DNA of 64,000 nucleotides from Halosolutus gelatinilyticus (GTDB taxonomy: Archaea; Halobacteriota; Halobacteria; Halobacteriales; Natrialbaceae). Both the position numbers and the translations under genes were made by a program. The notes beneath the pieces are model-generated. The model was not told the origin of the DNA and did not search any database. It worked only from the letters and a program-made list of their open reading frames with translations. Positions 51,139 through 58,617 of this stretch are shown here, piece by piece (within the stretch, counting starts at the first letter, position 1; each line of letters begins with the position of its first letter). The stretch is from the NCBI RefSeq assembly GCF_023028105.1, contig NZ_CP095493.1:124001-188000 (forward strand). The letters are read 5' to 3'.

Positions 51139-52611
51139 TCACCGAATGTTGTCCACGTAACCCAGTTGCTCGAGTTGGGCGACCGTCTCGTCGGTGAGCA
51201 TGGCGTCGAATCGCCGGGTGGCGACCTCGCCCCGCGCGTCGCAAAGGCGCCGGTGGAGTTCCCGCCAGTGCTTCCGATCGGCGGCGTTCGACGGTTTCGT
51301 CCGGGCGTCCAGGTCGCGTTCGAACTCGATCGTCTCCTCGCCGTCTTCGACGCGGGTGAGCAGGACGCGCTCGCGATCGAGTTCATCCCCGTCGTCGCCG
51401 GTCAACTCGACGGAATCCGAGTCGCTGATCCGGTCCGCGAAGAGCTTCCGCCCGGACCGGCTGCGAACGCCGTGATAGGTTCGGTACGGGCCGGTTGCGG
51501 TGAAAAAGATCCGTTCGCGGCGCAGGTCCGAGGGCCGCTCGGCCGCCGTACCCTCGGCGGAGTCGGGAACTGGAACGTCGAGTGCGCGCAGCACCGTCGG
51601 GATGAGGTCGATCTGGCTGACCTGGTACTCGACGGCGGCGGCGTCCCACGCCGGGTGGCCGACGATCAGCGGGACGCGGACGAGATCGTCCCAGAACGCC
51701 GGCGTCGGCGTGTGTCCGAGCATTCCGTGTAACTCGCGGTCGAATCCTTCGCCGTGATCGGCCGTGAACACGAGCACGTCGTGGCCCGGAACGTAGTGGT
51801 CGCGCTCGATTAGCGTCTCGACGAACGACGCGATCCGATCCCGCAGGTACTCGCAGGCGGCCAGGTAGGCCTGTTCGACGTCTTCGACGTCCTCGTCGGA
51901 CGTCCCCGCGCCGCGGTTCCGGACGATCGCTGCGGACGAGAGGTCGGCGAGTTCCTCGGGTCGTCGATCGGCGTGTAACGGTCTGTCGGCGAGGTACTCC
52001 GCCGGCGGTTCGAACGGGTGATGGACGTCCATGTAGTGGATCCAGTGCATCTGGCCGCCGGAGGTGTCCTCGAGGGCGTCGAGAACTGAGCGGTGGTGGG
52101 TCTCCGCGGAGACGTAGTAGTTGGCGTCCGAGGCCACCGCTGACTCGATTCGGCCGAGCACGTTGAAGTACGCCCACCGACAGGCGTCGAACAGCCGATC
52201 GGAACCCGTCCGCTGGACGAGCGTCTGGGCGCGGTTCTTCCAGTTCGGCGTTCCCGTTCGACCGCCACCGAACCCCCGATCGTAGTTCCGCTCGGCCCCG
52301 AAGATGACGTTGTCGCTCCACAGCGAGCACTCGTAGCCCGCATCAGAGAGCGCTTCCGCCAGCGTCGTGAGACCGTCGTCATCCCGGCTCTCGCCGAGTT
52401 TGAGGTTCGGCGTCGCGTTCGCTACCCGATCGCAGTAGACGCCGGCCGCCAGTGCGGGCATCGAACTGCCGGTGTTGCTCGCGGTGGCGAACGCGTTGCG
52501 GAACTCGACCCCCTGGATCGTGGCGGCGAGTTTGTCCATCCAGGCCTCGTAGGCGTCGGCCCGGAGCGAATCGACCGTCAGGACGAAGACGTTCGGTGAT
52601 CGGTCAGGCAT
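51139..52611 (-). CDS. Sulfatase/alkaline-phosphatase superfamily protein
   Basis: A 490-aa protein. It has metal motifs VFVLTVDSLRADA and VFTADHGEGFDREL. The nucleophile region is ASNTGSSMPALAAG: where sulfatases carry CxPxR, the first position is Thr47 and the Pro is kept. A Thr nucleophile is typical of phosphodiester transferases such as LtaS-like enzymes, so phosphotransfer or phospholysis is more likely than sulfate hydrolysis; that is inference. HWIHYMDVHHPFEPP gives two further His. No signal peptide is visible. It converges with the acyltransferase gene. Confidence 0.85.
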   Translation of the reverse strand: MPDRSPNVFVLTVDSLRADAYEAWMDKLAATIQGVEFRNAFATASNTGSSMPALAAGVYCDRVANATPNLKLGESRDDDGLTTLAEALSDAGYECSLWSDNVIFGAERNYDRGFGGGRTGTPNWKNRAQTLVQRTGSDRLFDACRWAYFNVLGRIESAVASDANYYVSAETHHRSVLDALEDTSGGQMHWIHYMDVHHPFEPPAEYLADRPLHADRRPEELADLSSAAIVRNRGAGTSDEDVEDVEQAYLAACEYLRDRIASFVETLIERDHYVPGHDVLVFTADHGEGFDRELHGMLGHTPTPAFWDDLVRVPLIVGHPAWDAAAVEYQVSQIDLIPTVLRALDVPVPDSAEGTAAERPSDLRRERIFFTATGPYRTYHGVRSRSGRKLFADRISDSDSVELTGDDGDELDRERVLLTRVEDGEETIEFERDLDARTKPSNAADRKHWRELHRRLCDARGEVATRRFDAMLTDETVAQLEQLGYVDNIR

Positions 52612-52918
52612 GCTGAGTATCCACGTGTCGGGACGGTAACGAGAGTCGACGATAGTAGTTTAGCGCCTAACTGACAGTAGTCTGTGATGACAGGTCTATC
52701 CCGGTCGACGCACGTAACGGATTCACGCGGCGCTGGCAACGAACGGGAGACTCGGCCGCGCTCGATCGCGGTCATCGGGCGAGCGCGTCGTCCGTCCCGA
52801 CTGCGACCGCACGAGACGAATCTGTAACAGTTTTTCCCGTCGGTCGGGCGGACGTGATCGTCGCGCCGCAGGGGGTCGGAGTGACCGACCTCGTCTACGT
52901 CGCCACCGTCATCGAACT

Positions 52919-53060
52919 GTTCCGATCGACGACGTGCTCTCGGAACTGCTCGACCACCCGTATCGGCGTGCGCTGTGCGACTACGGAACTCGGTCGTCGA
53001 TCTCGACGCGATCGTTTCGGCCGAGTAACGAACAGTTTCTTCGCCCCGTCCCGTTCGACG
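52919..53060 (+). pseudogene. Possible remnant of a haloarchaeal winged-HTH gene
   Basis: One frame reads VPIDDVLSELLDHPYRRALC, then DYGTRSSI, resembling the start of small halobacterial winged-HTH proteins (x-DDVLxxLxHPxRR). No upstream start and no following domain are found, so at most it is a fragment. The similarity is judged by eye. Confidence 0.25.
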
Positions 53061-53177
53061 TCGACGGTCGCCCCAAATTTTTCGATTCGGAACCGCCGGT
53101 CGGGCCTCCAGACGTCCACAGAGTGACAGTACTGCGAAAATCTCCGCTCGCATCCGATCGCATGAAATTCCCGACCC

Positions 53178-53187
53178 TATAAATAAG
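53178..53187 (+). promoter_or_regulatory. TATA box of beta-helix gene 1
   Basis: TATAAATAAG starts 64 nt before the ATG at 53242. The same motif starts 64 nt before the second paralogue (54200), and both are followed by similar bases of the form AACGCGA..GTTC. The promoter was duplicated with the gene. Confidence 0.6.
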
Positions 53188-53241
53188 ATCGCCAAATGAA
53201 CGCGAGCGTTCACCGCTCGTAATGGTGCATTACCAAAATAC

Positions 53242-54156
53242 ATGACGACGCAATTCGAGAAGCAATCCTCGATTACTCGCCGATCGTACCTCCGAGCGGC
53301 CGTCGGAGCCGCGGGACTGGCAGCGGTCGGGAAAAGTGCGGCCGCGACCGACAAAGAATACGACGTGATCGAGGTTCCGGCGGGGCAAACGCACAGCGTC
53401 AACCTCGGTGACGGTGAGGTTCTGGAGAACGTCCTCTTCGATATCAGCGCTCGGAACGCCCGGATCGCGGTCCGGGCGCGGGCGAACGACTGGACCATTC
53501 GCAACGTCGGCGTCAGAGGGCGCTGGGACGGGACGCGGAACAGCGTCCACCCGTTCGTTCTCGAAGTGCCGGACCCGAACGCCGAGGGCCGCGTCGAGAA
53601 CGTCCACTTCGGGACGACGACCGCATCCAATGCGGATTACGCCAACGGCCCCGGCGGTCCGTACGTCTTCCCGGGCCACGCGGGACACATCACGTTCGAT
53701 CGGGTCTACCTACAACACTTCCAGGATAACGGCATCTACGCCAGCCCACCCGGCCTCCCCGGCAAGGGAAGAGGCGGGACGGTGACGATCGAAAACTGTC
53801 TGGCGTACCGCTGCGGGACGTCGAACTTCCGCCTGGGCAGCACCGGTTCCGAACTCCGCAACTGCGTCTCGGTCGAGGGCCACCGCGGATTCTGGGGTCA
53901 GTTGAACGAGACGACGGTCGTCGACTGCGACTTCATCGACAACAACAGCGACATCGCCGCCGGCGAAAGCCAGTACGCGACCGGTCGAGACGCCGAAATC
54001 ACGCTCGAAAACTCGCGGTGGGTCGGCGAGGAGCTCACCCACACGAGCGGAGCGCGGATCGTCGGCGAATCGGAAGGCAAGCCGAAGGTACGCGTGCCGG
54101 CGGGCTGTCCGGAAACTCCGAGACAGGCGGCGGCCGCCCAGGGTGGCGACGAGTGA
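53242..54156 (+). CDS. TAT-exported right-handed beta-helix protein, copy 1
   Basis: A 304-aa protein. The signal has twin arginines (TRRSYLRAAVGAAGLAAVGK) and no lipobox, so it is secreted. Residues 50-270 form repeated coils such as VTIENCLAYRCGTSNFRLGS, then ELRNCVSVEGHRG, DCDFIDNNSDI; this fits a parallel beta helix of polysaccharide-binding or lyase-like proteins. No catalytic residues were identified. It is a near-identical tandem copy of the first 300 residues of the next gene and lacks the latter's C-terminal modules. Confidence 0.82.
   Translation: MTTQFEKQSSITRRSYLRAAVGAAGLAAVGKSAAATDKEYDVIEVPAGQTHSVNLGDGEVLENVLFDISARNARIAVRARANDWTIRNVGVRGRWDGTRNSVHPFVLEVPDPNAEGRVENVHFGTTTASNADYANGPGGPYVFPGHAGHITFDRVYLQHFQDNGIYASPPGLPGKGRGGTVTIENCLAYRCGTSNFRLGSTGSELRNCVSVEGHRGFWGQLNETTVVDCDFIDNNSDIAAGESQYATGRDAEITLENSRWVGEELTHTSGARIVGESEGKPKVRVPAGCPETPRQAAAAQGGDE
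53398..54156 (+). repeat. Tandem gene duplication, copy A (offset 1031 nt)
   Basis: The beta-helix coding segment repeats at an offset of 1031 nt (copy B at about 54429-55187). A tract of about 128 nt (53509-53636) is identical between copies, and longer regions are nearly so; differences concentrate elsewhere. This suggests a recent duplication or gene conversion. Confidence 0.85.
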
Positions 54157-54199
54157 GACGTCACCATTGTTCCTGATAGTCCAGGGATCCTGAGTAGCC

Positions 54200-54210
54200 T
54201 ATAAATAAGA
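54200..54210 (+). promoter_or_regulatory. TATA box of beta-helix gene 2
   Basis: TATAAATAAGA begins 64 nt before the ATG at 54264. Its spacing and following bases match those of the first paralogue at 53178. Confidence 0.6.
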
Positions 54211-54263
54211 AGATCATATAAACGCGAATGTTCTCTTGAGCGTCTACCTTCGTCCTGACTGCT

Positions 54264-56117
54264 ATGGCAGACGACTCTGCAAATTCGGTCGGGAAACGAC
54301 GGCTTAACCGGCGATCGTATCTTCGAACGGCCGCTGGCGCGGCGGGATTGGCGGCGTTCGGGAAGAGCGCGGCTGCGGCCGGCGAAGAGTACGACGTCAT
54401 CACGGTGCCGGCGGGAAAGACCCACCGGGTGAACCTCGGTGACGGTGAGGTTCTGGAGAACGTCCTCTTCGATATCAGCGCTCGGAACGCCCGGATCGCG
54501 GTCCGGGCGCGGGCGAATAACTGGGTCATCCGAAACGTCGGCGTCAGAGGGCGCTGGGACGGGACGCGGAACAGCGTCCACCCGTTCGTTCTCGAAGTGC
54601 CGGACCCGAACGCCGAGGGCCGCGTCGAGAACGTCCACTTCGGGACGACGACCGCATCCAATGCGGACCACGGGAGCGGCCCCGGCGGTCCGTACGTCTT
54701 CCCGGGCCACGCGGGACACATCACGTTCGATCGGGTCTACCTACAACACTTCCAGGACAACGGCATCTACGCCAGCCCGCCCGGCCTCCCCGGCAAGGGG
54801 AAAGGCGGGACGGTAACGATTAAGAACTGCTATGCCTACCGCTGCGGGACGTCGAACTTCCGCCTGGGCAGCACCGGCTCCAAACTCGAAAACTGCGTCT
54901 CGATCGAGGGCCACCGCGGATTCTGGGGCCAGCTGCGGGAGACGGAAGTCGTCGACTGCGACTTCATCGACAACAACGCCGACATCGCCGCCGGTGAGAG
55001 CGGCTACTCGACCGGGCACAACGCCACGGTCACCGTTCGCCGATCGCGCTGGACCGGAGCGGAGTGGACCCACGCGAACGGGGCGCGGATCGTCGGCAGT
55101 TCCGCGGGAAGTCCGCAGCGACGGATCCCCGAAGGCTGCCCGACGAGCCCGGAAGAGGCGGCGGCAGCGGCGGGTGGCGACGGATCCGGCGGACAAGAGA
55201 AACCGTACGTCCCCGAAGGGGACTTCACGCTCGAGTTCGCGACGAACGACTCGTACGCCGAGTACCTCGTCGAACTGAAGGCCGACGCGGTCGAACCCAG
55301 CGACGACGCTGACACCCACGGACACGAGTATCAGGACCGCGTGTTCGAACTCGACGATCGCTGGTACGTGCACGGTCACATCGGCTCGGGCAGCCACGAG
55401 ACGTTCGACGTGAAAGGCGGGTCGATCCGGTGCATCGGCGAACTCGAGGGAGCGACGCGAATCACCGCCGATCGGCGCCGGATCGACCCCGCGGAGTTCG
55501 ATGAGATCGACGCCGTTCCCGAAGGGGGACCGGGCCTCTCGAACGTCGTCGTCTTCGACGGACGCGGCACCAGCGGAACGACCGAGTACGAGTTCGCGGT
55601 CAGCGACGCCGTCGAACCGAGCACCGACGAGGGTGCGACGATCGACGAGGAAGCCGTCGTCGAGGACACCCATGCGAAGGGAGTCGTCGCGAACTACCTC
55701 GATGCCTGGCGGTTCGACGGCGAGATCGAACAACTGAGCATCGACGGCGACGCCGCCGTCCGCGTCAACGGCGTCGAGGTCGATCCGAGCGAGTTCGACG
55801 CGGTCGACGGGGACGAAAACGAGGACGAGCCGAACCTGGTGAACACCGTCGTCGTCGACGGTCGACGCGCGACCAGCCGCACGACGAAGTACGAGTTCGC
55901 GGTCAGCGACGCCGTCGAACCGAGCACCGACGAGGGCGCGACGATCGACGAGGAAGCCGTCGTCGACGGCACCTGCGCGAAGGGAGTCGTCGCGAACTAC
56001 CTCGACGCCTGGCGGTTCGACGGCGAGATCGAGCAGTTCAGCATCGACGGCGACGCCGCCGTCCGCGTCAACGGCGTCGAGATCGATCCGAACGAGTTCG
56101 ACGAGGTCACCAGGTAA
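54264..56117 (+). CDS. TAT-exported beta-helix protein, copy 2, with repeat modules
   Basis: A 617-aa protein. The signal RRSYLRTAAGAAGLAAFGKS is twin-arginine. Residues 40-300 are the beta helix shared with copy 1. The C-terminal 300 residues hold three modules: one divergent (DFTLEFATNDSYAEYLVELK) and two near-identical of 101 codons (YEFAVSDAVEPSTDEGATID; IDGDAAVRVNGVE). Such modules occur at the C-termini of haloarchaeal secreted carbohydrate-active proteins and probably bind or display. No catalytic residues were identified. Confidence 0.82.
   Translation: MADDSANSVGKRRLNRRSYLRTAAGAAGLAAFGKSAAAAGEEYDVITVPAGKTHRVNLGDGEVLENVLFDISARNARIAVRARANNWVIRNVGVRGRWDGTRNSVHPFVLEVPDPNAEGRVENVHFGTTTASNADHGSGPGGPYVFPGHAGHITFDRVYLQHFQDNGIYASPPGLPGKGKGGTVTIKNCYAYRCGTSNFRLGSTGSKLENCVSIEGHRGFWGQLRETEVVDCDFIDNNADIAAGESGYSTGHNATVTVRRSRWTGAEWTHANGARIVGSSAGSPQRRIPEGCPTSPEEAAAAAGGDGSGGQEKPYVPEGDFTLEFATNDSYAEYLVELKADAVEPSDDADTHGHEYQDRVFELDDRWYVHGHIGSGSHETFDVKGGSIRCIGELEGATRITADRRRIDPAEFDEIDAVPEGGPGLSNVVVFDGRGTSGTTEYEFAVSDAVEPSTDEGATIDEEAVVEDTHAKGVVANYLDAWRFDGEIEQLSIDGDAAVRVNGVEVDPSEFDAVDGDENEDEPNLVNTVVVDGRRATSRTTKYEFAVSDAVEPSTDEGATIDEEAVVDGTCAKGVVANYLDAWRFDGEIEQFSIDGDAAVRVNGVEIDPNEFDEVTR
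55591..56111 (+). repeat. Two near-identical 303-nt modules in copy 2
   Basis: The segment starting at 55591 recurs at 55894 (offset 303 nt, 101 codons). Both encode the same 80-residue module (EFAVSDAVEPSTDEGATIDE ... AVRVNGVE), with a short linker between. Confidence 0.8.
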
Positions 56118-56328
56118 CGACGTCGAGAACCGCGTAACAGTTCGATCGAACTGTGGGTTTTTGGCTACGCAGATCTCGTCTAGGGAGATGGGTGGCTCTA
56201 GCCGAAGATGAACACGAGTCTATCACTATAGAGAATGTATTTGATAAATGATGGGTTCCACTCACTATCTTCAGTTCGGTTCGAGTCCACCACGCGTTTT
56301 CAAGGTTATTTAGTCACTCGCTGAACGT
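56118..56328. other. AT-richer spacer after the beta-helix pair
   Basis: No gene is seen. GC is visibly lower than in neighbouring genes, e.g. 56210-56290. It separates the envelope genes from the ArsR operon and may mark an old insertion or deletion border. Confidence 0.4.
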
Positions 56329-56421
56329 CTATGTCTCCCCGCGCCAGCCCCCAAGCTCGGCGATTCTTTCGTCAATCAGCTCGGCTGCCGACTGACCCTC
56401 TGTCGACTCTGACTCTGTCAT
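56329..56421 (-). pseudogene. Truncated DUF1801-like gene (first 30 codons)
   Basis: From an ATG at 56419-56421 the minus strand encodes 30 residues: MTESESTEGQSAAELIDERI, then AELGGWRGET, then TAG. AxELIDxRIxELGxWRGET is the start of DUF1801-family proteins, which are usually 120-150 aa. Nothing of the rest follows. DUF1801 genes often sit in operons with ArsR and SRPBCC genes, which is the case here. So it is a truncated remnant; function is lost. Confidence 0.5.
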
Positions 56422-56551
56422 GCTTTCTTAGAAGATTGCCGGCACCCTAGAGGTAGCGGACTTCGATATCAGCCGCGAGCACGCCGAGCAGCAGCGGATC
56501 GCATTGGGTTGTTCACGGCTTCGTGCTCGCTGCGGCGCGCTCTCTCGATAT

Positions 56552-56764
56552 TCAGCGTACTCGAAGCCGGCGGGCCCACGGCTTGACGAGGAGGTAGGTT
56601 CCCGTGAGTATGAGGCCGAGAAGGGGGAAGAGGGGGAGGTAGACCACGGGAGACACCTCGCTGCCTGTGGCAGAAAACGAGAAGAAGCCTGCAGGGGGAA
56701 TGGTAACCAGGAACAGGACCGCGATGACGCGGTGGGTTCGGCGCAGGAAGACGTTGATTGCCAT
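56552..56764 (-). CDS. Small membrane protein in ArsR operon
   Basis: A 70-aa protein with two helices: RVIAVLFLVTIPPAGFFSF and VSPVVYLPLFPLLGLILTGT, then YLLVKPWARRLRV. It starts 7 nt after the SRPBCC stop. Family not recognised. It is probably translated with SRPBCC and controlled by the ArsR regulator. The start ATG is clear. Confidence 0.7.
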   Translation of the reverse strand: MAINVFLRRTHRVIAVLFLVTIPPAGFFSFSATGSEVSPVVYLPLFPLLGLILTGTYLLVKPWARRLRVR

Positions 56765-56771
56765 GCGGCTC

Positions 56772-57239
56772 TTATGACTCTACTTGATTGGCGAGTTTTT
56801 CGAAGGCAGCGTCCCATCTGGCAGTTGCCTGATCGACGCCGCCAAATTCGGGGATTCCCTCGAATAGCGCGGTCACTTCGGTCCCATCGGGGACTTCTTT
56901 GAAGGTGACGGTGGCCGTGTACCTGGCGTCCTCACCCAACTGCTCGACCATAGACTCGTCGGTAAAGACGATTTTCTCGGGTTTCGTGAGTTCCTGGAAC
57001 GTGCCTGTAAACGGATGGGAATGGGGTTCTGTCTCCTCGGTCGATCCCTCGAGCCATATCCGGAACGTCCCGCCCTCCTCAGGCTCTACATCCTCGACTT
57101 CGGCTTCGAACCCCGGTGGGGGCGCCCAAACGGCGAGGTCGTCCGGGTCGAGGAACGCTTCGAACACCCGTTTGGGCGGCGCCTCAATCGTACGGGTAAC
57201 GGTGAAGCTTCGTTCCTCATCATCTGCGGATTCTGTCAT
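56772..57239 (-). CDS. SRPBCC (AHSA1/START-like) protein
   Basis: A 155-aa protein. FTVTRTIEAPPKRVFEAFLD, then DPDDLAVWAPPPGFEAEVED, GGTFRIWLEG, and KIVFTDESMV match AHSA1-type SRPBCC proteins, which carry a hydrophobic ligand pocket. The C-terminal helix is ARWDAAFEKLANQVE. Role not known; in bacteria such ArsR-SRPBCC pairs respond to stress or xenobiotics. It follows the ArsR gene by 28 nt. Confidence 0.88.
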   Translation of the reverse strand: MTESADDEERSFTVTRTIEAPPKRVFEAFLDPDDLAVWAPPPGFEAEVEDVEPEEGGTFRIWLEGSTEETEPHSHPFTGTFQELTKPEKIVFTDESMVEQLGEDARYTATVTFKEVPDGTEVTALFEGIPEFGGVDQATARWDAAFEKLANQVES

Positions 57240-57267
57240 GGAGTCCTCCGACCGGTGGTTACGTGTT

Positions 57268-57606
57268 TCATGGTTGTTCGTTTTCTAGATGGGCACCCAA
57301 TGCGTCTAAGCGATCCTCCCAGAAGATACGGTATTGGAGTAACCAGCTGAATGCGTCGCTCATCGGCGCAGCTTCCAGGTGGCACCGGCGAACCCGGCCA
57401 TCCTTTTCGATTTCAACGAGACCAGCGTCCTCCAGAACGTGCAAGTGTTTCGAGACTGCTGCGAGTGACACGTCGTGGGGTTCAGCTAACCCACTAACGG
57501 GTTCTGGACCGTCGGCCAACTGTTCGAGGATCGATCGTCGGATCGGGTGAGCGAGTGCGCTGAAGATCTCGTCTAACTCGTCATCTTCTAACACTCGTTC
57601 AACCAT
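57268..57606 (-). CDS. ArsR-family transcriptional regulator
   Basis: A 112-aa protein. The winged-helix domain has DELDEIFSALAHPIRRSILE, then SGLAEPHDVSLAAVSKHLHV, LEDAGLVEIEKDGRVRRCHL. There are no Cys residues for metal binding, so it is not an arsenic-type sensor. It is followed by SRPBCC and membrane-protein genes. The ATG lies inside the palindrome TTCAACCATCTAGTTGAA (57598-57615), so the protein probably represses its own operon. Confidence 0.9.
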   Translation of the reverse strand: MVERVLEDDELDEIFSALAHPIRRSILEQLADGPEPVSGLAEPHDVSLAAVSKHLHVLEDAGLVEIEKDGRVRRCHLEAAPMSDAFSWLLQYRIFWEDRLDALGAHLENEQP

Positions 57607-57615
57607 CTAGTTGAA
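57598..57615. promoter_or_regulatory. ArsR-type palindromic operator 1
   Basis: TTCAAC-CATCTA-GTTGAA is an inverted repeat with 6-bp perfect arms over the start codon of the ArsR gene. The same sequence, differing by one inner base, is at 58118-58135. A half-site GTTGAAT occurs at about 57645. A TATA-like GGTTAAGCG, read on the minus strand, lies about 27 nt above the start. Confidence 0.7.
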
Positions 57616-57855
57616 TCACCACCGCGAAGACGCTTAACCGTTTCGTTGAATGAATGGGGAGTGTCTCCGGTTGTCCGTGTTCGGGTACTAGACCAGGGAA
57701 CAGTCCTCCGATATTCGTACTGCTCATCTCGTGTCTTCTCCACGGGATTACGTCGGCATCAAACTTAGCTAATCTCCGCTGCAGACTCGACCGAGAACGG
57801 ACGTTCCTGGTAGTGCCAAAACGCTATGCCAATAACAAAGATGCCTCGAAGATAC
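57616..57855. other. Spacer between ArsR operon and small membrane gene
   Basis: 240 nt without a gene. It contains the AT-rich promoter of the ArsR operon near 57630 and no coding frame of substance. Confidence 0.35.
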
Positions 57856-58095
57856 TCAATAGAAGACACTGAAAGATACAAACCCGGCAATGAAGAATAA
57901 GACCATTCCTACGAACGCGTGCACGGTCGGGGAGAGATTCGTGCCCGCGAACACAGCCGTAAACACGACGTAGTGCACACTGAGAGCCGCGATTATGGCG
58001 AGTACCACACAGAAGATGACCTTCCCCCAATCTTGGTCCGGATATGATTCGGTTTCATTGGGCGATTCTACGGTAGCAGTTGTTTCTTTTGACAT
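57856..58095 (-). CDS. Small membrane protein of the ArsR regulon
   Basis: A 79-aa protein. It starts MSKETTATVESPNETESYPD, a polar N-terminus, followed by two helices (VIFCVVLAIIAALSVHYVVF and VHAFVGMVLFFIAGFVSFSV). The ATG at 58093-58095 is used; a longer frame would need a TTG start. It follows the second palindrome, so it is probably controlled by the ArsR protein encoded downstream. Function unknown. Confidence 0.65.
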   Translation of the reverse strand: MSKETTATVESPNETESYPDQDWGKVIFCVVLAIIAALSVHYVVFTAVFAGTNLSPTVHAFVGMVLFFIAGFVSFSVFY

Positions 58096-58117
58096 GGTCT
58101 TGGTCTCCAGATGGTCA

Positions 58118-58135
58118 TTCAACCACCTAGTTGAA
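58118..58135. promoter_or_regulatory. ArsR-type palindromic operator 2
   Basis: TTCAACCACCTAGTTGAA is the same palindrome as operator 1 with one changed inner base (T to C), extended by flanking A..T to 20 bp. It lies 22 bp upstream of the ATG at 58095, where it would overlap the transcription start of the small membrane gene. Confidence 0.7.
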
Positions 58136-58616
58136 TAGCGGCATAGTAGGTACTTAGCACTTTCGGCAAATATATTGCTAGCTCGATCACTCGTAGTGCC
58201 GCCTTCAGAGCCGAACGAGCCGATAATATCATCTTTTTGATTGCATCGGAATCTGGGATCATGTATCCGCTTCTTGAGATCGTTTTTCTAGACGCTATCT
58301 GAGTAGGCAACTAACCCGGCCTTCGCCCGGGCTGGTAACGTTTCAGCGCTCGTTCGACCCGATGCCGTAGCGGCCCATCCGACAGTATCGGAGCGAATCG
58401 ACGGCGTGTTCCGTTCTTCGGTCCGAGCTTCGAAAGGGTTCCACCGACGACGATAGGTGCCCCGGAACGGCGGCCAAATACTCCATAACAAAGGGGCCCA
58501 CCCCCGAGTGTCCGGCACGACCGAACGATGCATCTCCGCCAGCAGGATACTATCGACGACGGTGTCGGCGCGACGGGCGCAACCGCCGCGGGAATCGGCG
58601 AGCGGGACGCTCGCTG
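58136..58616. other. Spacer before the flippase gene
   Basis: AT-rich to about 58310, then GC-rich. No convincing gene on either strand, though a 29-codon ORF (58528-58617) ends at the flippase start. It probably holds the flippase promoter near 58480-58495. Confidence 0.4.
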
Positions 58617-58617
58617 A
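58528..58617 (+). CDS. Short upstream ORF overlapping the flippase start
   Basis: A 29-codon frame: MHLRQQDTIDDGVGATGATA, then AGIGERDAR, ending TGA that shares an A with the flippase ATG (TGATG). Translation coupling is possible. No similarity is recognised, so it may be chance. Confidence 0.2.
   Translation: MHLRQQDTIDDGVGATGATAAGIGERDAR

Larger units (their letters stand above)
52612..53241. other. Spacer with probable gene remnant and promoter of beta-helix gene 1
   Basis: No intact gene is seen. It holds a possible HTH remnant (52919-53060) and the TATAAATAAG box at 53178. The left part, to about 52850, shows only weak shadow frames. Confidence 0.4.

Noticed and set aside
56265-56298. 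A GGTTCGAGTCC string resembling a tRNA T-arm
   Set aside because: The stem beyond two base pairs does not match, and no acceptor or anticodon arms are found upstream.
58118-58310. Minus-strand ORF upstream of the small membrane gene
   Set aside because: It is AT-rich without a family match and overlaps the operator; probably non-coding.
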